Origin: Homarus americanus
Taxonomy: Eukaryota > Arthropoda > Malacostraca > Decapoda > Nephropidae
Reading direction: 5' to 3'
Assembly: GCF_018991925.1 (NCBI RefSeq)
Contig: NW_024737068.1
Location: 1,816,017-1,880,016, forward strand
Length of the DNA stretch: 64,000 nt
Shown: piece after piece, positions 60,001-64,000 of the stretch
How the letters are laid out: the number at the start of each line of letters is the position of its first letter
Position numbering within the stretch: position 1 is the first letter of the stretch
Notes under the pieces: model-generated
Told to the model about the DNA's origin: nothing
What the model saw: only the letters and a program-made list of their open reading frames with translations
The model's database searches: none
Made by a program: the position numbers and the translations under genes

Positions 60001-63000
60001 CAGCAGCGGTACAAGACAGTGATTACTACTTTCAGCTTGACAATTTGGACCTGGAGGATGGAGAGATTCTGGACGACGAGAGCGAGGACGGTGAAAGGGA
60101 TCAAAATGTACCCAAATTGTCGGAGAATGAAAGAGACAGACTCATTCGTAATGGTCAGATGACGCCCTTTGGAACAGCTATGACCTCCACGGCCAGCAGG
60201 ACGGTATCTGTGCGGCCGACTCACAGACCACTGGAGAAGCGGCCGGTGGTTGGAGCTGTGCAGGAGCAGTCAATCAAAAAAAGACCAACTAGAGCAGAAA
60301 TGATCAGTTCTGGAGACATGACTCCATTTGGCTCAGTTGTCAAGATGGCTGAGAGCAGCTCTACAACAACCATCAGGTTTGTTGTCATTTTTCTCTAATT
60401 GCTCTTGTTTTGCATTAATTATTCCTTATCAGTTCACTAGAAATTTTAATTAACCATGTTAGTGGACAAATACTGGGCTAGAACAGAAAGATTAAGGATG
60501 AACTTTAGATCACCAGACGATTAACCCTCCTAGCTAATTGTTCTTGATGTTTAACCATCCTAGCACTACCAGGCAGGTTAGGTTAGGTTAGCATTATGGT
60601 GTTTAAATGGTCAGGTGAAATAAACTAGGGAGGCTAAGCTTCATGTGATCCAAAACCTTTATAGTCATCTCCTGTTTAAGTAAAGTGATTTGGTCAGACT
60701 CCTGTAGTTTGGTGGTCGTCGAGGTGACTGATGTGAGTTGAGAGTTAGTTACCATTAGTAATTAGTATAACCAAACCTAAGCCTCCCAGGTAACATGAAG
60801 GTGGTGTCTAATCTTCAGGTAGTCTGTTTTATTTCTGTTGTTGCTATGGAGTACAACGCCAAAAACTTAAAAAATATATATTTTCCAGATCATCAGACAA
60901 ACCTCAGGGAGTTTTTAGTGACTTTGAAAAATACCTCAAGGATCAGATCGATCGACAGAAGCAACACAGCGAAGTTAATAAGGGAATCAAGCGCAAGAAA
61001 ACGTCAGGAGACCCAACGTATGGTATAGCAAGGAAGAGAAAAAGAAAAATCAAAGAATATGTCAGTGAGTTTGATGACGTGGGGAATGATGATGATACAT
61101 CGCTCTCATCGATAAAATCACAAGTCAAGGCAGGATTAGAGGCAAAGATGGACAAAACTCAGGATGCTGAAGGAGGGAAGAAAAAATCAAGAAAAGATCC
61201 ACTAAAGGTGAGAATATTACATCCCAAGAAGAAGAAGAAGACGGAAACGGTGTCTGGGAGCGTCACCAGCCACCGTGAAGCTGACCAGTATAAAGAGACG
61301 CCTCGTAGGATCTTATCTGAGAGAGTTTGTTTTCAAGGGAGCGACTCTGAAGACTTCGATGCTGGAAGTGGGTCTGAATATGTGCCGTCAGATCCTGATG
61401 ATGTTGATGATCTTGACGATGAAGTTTGTGATGACTCTAATGACGAAAATGCCAACTCCAAGGCGTTGAAAGGTAATCGCGTGGAGAAGATGGATAAAGC
61501 TGTGAAAAGGCAAAGAAAGAAGAAAGATAAGCTCGAAGAAGATAATTGGTCAGACGATGATGTGACGAAAAGTAAAGGACGAAAGTCTTTAAAGTCCAGA
61601 GACGATGGAAATATAGATGACTATGTTAAAAGGATTGAAAATTGGAAGGAAGAAAGACTTAAGAGGAAACAGAGGAAGATAATAGAAGGGGAAGATTTAG
61701 ACTCGGAGGAGGAAGAGGAAGAAGGATATGAAGAATTTGACGGAGGTTTCAAAATTCCTCTAGTAATCTGGAACAAGTTGTACAAGTATCAGCGGACTTG
61801 TGTCAAGTGGCTGTGGGAACTTCACAGTCAGGGATGTGGCGGGATCCTCGGCGATGAGATGGGACTGGGAAAGACAATTATGATAATATCCTTTTTAGTG
61901 GGGCTGTCGTATTCTCGTCTGAGCAGTCGTCGGCAGCCGTGGAAGGGTCTGGGGCCCGTGTTGATCGTGTGCCCAGCGACAGTCCTGCACCAGTGGGTGA
62001 AGGAGTTCCACAAGTGGTGGCCACCGTTCAGAATTGCTGTCCTGCACGAGTCTGGCACTTTTACTGGGAAAAGACCTGCTCTTATCCATAATATTAATAA
62101 GTAAGTAAATGTTGGTGTTTTCTTATGATCTTAATAATTTTAATTGTAGATACGTCAGAATATTGTTATGTAGTCTTGTATTTTATATTTCTGTTTAGGG
62201 ACTGGATTATCAGTTTGTGGGAAGGGAGGTTTCTCTCATCACCACTCCACCTCCTCCTCCCTGCTGGGCCTGGGTCGTGTGACATGCTGCTTGTAGTTCA
62301 ACCCTTTGGTTACGAATTAACGTTAAGTGAATTAAAGCTGAAGGATGATTAGCTATAAAGCAATACCACAAACTGAGGCTTTGTGTGTCCTTATGGTGTC
62401 TGTAACAGTCATTTTTTAAAGTTTTTAGTTTATAAATCTTTAGTCATTACAGTAACTTACTTAAGTGTTCAGAGGGTAAATTATTATTATTATTTTTTTT
62501 TAATTAAGTTTCCATTGAGATCATGCCCCTTAGATCCTTACAAAGATACTCCTGATATTTAAGGAGTAAATTATTTGAGAATAGTTAAGGGTATTGATGC
62601 AGTTGTTCAATTATTTTAGTATAGTGAGTGTGAAAAGTTTAATAATCAATAATAAACTCCTTTTCCAACACCTGAGGTACTGCGGCATCCTAGTCACCTC
62701 ATACACAGGAGCGCGCGACCAGTTTGAGACACTGCGTCAGTATGATTGGCATTACATCATTCTTGACGAGGGACACAAGATTCGTAACCCTCAAGCACAA
62801 ATTACTCTCGCACTCAAGAGGTTTCAGAGCCCACATAGACTGATCCTCTCTGGTATGTTTCAAACTGTGTAAATAACTTTTGTATGGAACCAGGTGAAGA
62901 TTAGACAGCCAGGCTTCTTTAACATTACCTGGACCAGTTAGGTTAGGTTAGCATTAGGTTAAGTTAGGCTAGCATAAGGGTATTTAATCATCAGGTGAAA

Positions 63001-63981
63001 TAAACTGGGTGTCTTAATCTTCATGTGATCCTACTTTTCTTGTTAATATATTCCTCGGTGAAACATTATAGTGAAGGATTGTTGTCATTTCACTTTGCCT
63101 CACTAACACATATCATTGCATAGGTTCACCAATCCAGAACAGCCTGAAGGAGCTGTGGTCGCTGTTTGACTTTGTGTTTCCTGGTAAACTGGGAACACTG
63201 CCGGTCTTCTTGCAGCAGTTTGCCGTGCCCATCACTCAAGGGGGATATGCCAATGCTTCCAAATTAGAGGTAGACATCACACCAGATCTCTTGTTTTATT
63301 TGTTTATTTTAGTAGTTTAATTGATGTATGGAAGTAGTGGTATTGGCTATAAGACTTTGGAATAACCTGAAAATTAGTCCTACCTCCCATATATTGCCTT
63401 AAAATTAATCACCCTAATGCTAACCTAACCTAATCCTCCCCAGATAGCATGAAGGTGTTTAATCATCAGGTGAAATAAGCTGTGGGGGGCTAATCTTCAG
63501 GTGATCTGAGGTGGTGTAGATGATGACAGACAAGTGATGGCCTCACCGCACAAAGCTGCCATAACACCAAGACTTGTAGCTCCCAGCCATGAGCGGTAAT
63601 GATAGTTGCCTCCAGACATCTTTTTTTATGGGAGAGTCATAGTAATTGTTGTATTAGTATCATTTGTTAGTGCTGGAGGAGTCTGGGTGATGAACCATAC
63701 TCTCTGTCCTCACTTAACTGTGGAAGAGGATTTTCATGATCAGTCAATTTCTAGAGGAAGGTATTGAAATTCTTGGGTAGATTCTTTAAATATTGTTTTG
63801 CTTTTTGTGTGAGAAATTGCTGATGTGAACATTGAAGTTAGTGGGTACTAAATAAAATAAGTAATGTCTTGATTTGAAATACATGTTGTGTTGTACATTA
63901 TAGGTACAGACTGCATTCAAGTGTGCCTCTGTGCTCCGTGACACCATCAACCCTTTCCTACTACGCAGAATGAAAAATGAT
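54081..63981 (+). CDS. ERCC6: ERCC6/CSB transcription-coupled repair ATPase, 5' part
   Basis: Eight coding exons: 54081-54422, 55359-55488, 59112-59257, 60036-60376, 60889-62100, 62677-62852, 63124-63269 and 63904-63981. They join in frame to 857 residues, with the gene continuing past the right edge. Order: acidic N-terminus; coiled region; two MTPFG motifs (residues about 248 and 301); a Lys-rich and acid-rich linker; then the SWI2/SNF2 ATPase with Walker [10 protein letters not shown] (about 641-649), [14 protein letters not shown], the DEGH box (754-757), [20 protein letters not shown] and [16 protein letters not shown] remodels chromatin and RNA polymerase II at lesions to start transcription-coupled repair. 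Start: ATG of [10 protein letters not shown], seven bases after an acceptor; the upstream leader is unseen. The second helicase lobe and C-terminus lie outside the window. Confidence 0.93.
55674..56981 (-). mobile_element. Tc1-like transposon, 1308 bp, one frameshift
   Basis: Starts and ends with the inverted repeat CAGTCTGCGCGGAATGTTA, identical over 19 bases, and is flanked by TA (55672-55673 and 56982-56983). The minus-strand transposase begins [10 protein letters not shown] at 56785: paired-like helix-turn-helix, then the DD34E core with [16 protein letters not shown] and [11 protein letters not shown], ending TKY at about 55771. One frameshift near 56010 separates the third catalytic residue from the first two; otherwise the protein is intact. 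It sits in the intron between ERCC6 exons 55359-55488 and 59112-59257, antisense to the gene. Confidence 0.95.
57120..58752. mobile_element. Degraded TIR element with nested MITE
   Basis: Ends CAGTCTGACCTCGCAAATTC and, imperfectly on the other strand, CCAGGTAGGCTTCACAAATT. Inside lies a complete 281-base MITE at 58023-58303 with ends CAGCTCCTCCCCGACTTA and their complement, and a segment (about 57520-58015) with 'acttgagta'-type inverted phrases suggesting another insertion. No transposase was seen. Confidence 0.6.
59258..60035. other. ERCC6 intron, no feature seen
   Basis: Intron between the exons ending at 59257 and starting at 60036. No repeat or coding unit was recognised. Confidence 0.4.
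60508..60650. repeat. TTAGG-core palindromic element in ERCC6 intron
   Basis: Starts GATCACCAGACGATTAACC and ends TAAGCTTCATGTGATC; core GGTTAGGTTAGGTTAG. A second inverted pair (ATGTTTAACCATCCTAGC and its GGTGTTTAAATGGTCAGG counterpart) lies inside. Confidence 0.75.
62891..63030. repeat. TTAGG-core palindromic element in ERCC6 intron
   Basis: Starts CAGGTGAAGATTAGACAGC and ends CTTAATCTTCATGTGATC; core AGTTAGGTTAGGTTAGC. Same structure as the copies at 60508 and 63364. Confidence 0.75.
63364..63507. repeat. CCTAA-core palindromic element in ERCC6 intron
   Basis: Starts AACCTGAAAATTAGTCC, core ATGCTAACCTAACCTAATCC, then 'gtgtttaatcatcaggtga' and ends CTAATCTTCAGGTGATC. Confidence 0.75.
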
Positions 63982-64000
63982 GTGAGGAATCATCTTAATT

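Overview
This is eukaryotic nuclear DNA and almost certainly comes from a decapod crustacean. The evidence is three type I crustin genes (signal peptide, a four-cysteine block and one WAP domain), dispersed arthropod-type TTAGG/CCTAA repeats, intron-rich genes with GT-AG splicing, long (AT)n arrays, and a dense load of CR1/jockey-like LINEs, Penelope-like, Tc1 and MITE elements. The species cannot be named from sequence alone. A 100-base N gap (2749-2848) marks a scaffold join, so bases 1-2748 may not be truly adjacent to the rest.

Layout. Bases 1-2.7 kb hold MITE and Tigger/pogo transposase relics. From 3.3 to 8.6 kb are two minus-strand crustin genes (A and B), each with a TATA box; the crustin A promoter and a 20-bp minisatellite are duplicated upstream of it. 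From 9.6 to 18.5 kb the window is almost entirely tandem repeats (32-bp, 27-bp, about 20-bp and 20-bp units), with a Ty3-type pol relic between two arrays. From 19.4 to 33.4 kb lie LINE copies, a nested stack (a tRNA-derived SINE with an internal 68-bp VNTR, split by a Harbinger-like element, itself split by a hAT-type MITE), a perfect 49-bp palindrome and smaller MITEs. Crustin C lies on the plus strand at 34.5-36.8 kb. From 39.1 to 52.4 kb is a ten-exon minus-strand gene that I identify as MNS1, a coiled-coil microtubule inner protein of motile axonemes; its introns contain LINE, Penelope-like, SINE and MITE insertions. From 54.1 kb to the right edge is the 5' part of ERCC6 (CSB), a SWI2/SNF2-family ATPase of transcription-coupled repair, arranged head to head with MNS1 and with a near-intact Tc1 element in one intron.

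The three crustins share one gene plan: exon 1 ends exactly at the initiator ATG (phase 0 intron), exon 2 carries the signal peptide and Cys block (phase 1), exon 3 the first half of the WAP domain (phase 0), exon 4 the second half. They are a small diversified cluster for antimicrobial or protease-inhibitory secretion. MNS1 and ERCC6 are unrelated in function to them and to each other. All exon boundaries were worked out by hand from splice signals, reading frame and family knowledge; untranslated exons and transcription starts are mostly unresolved.
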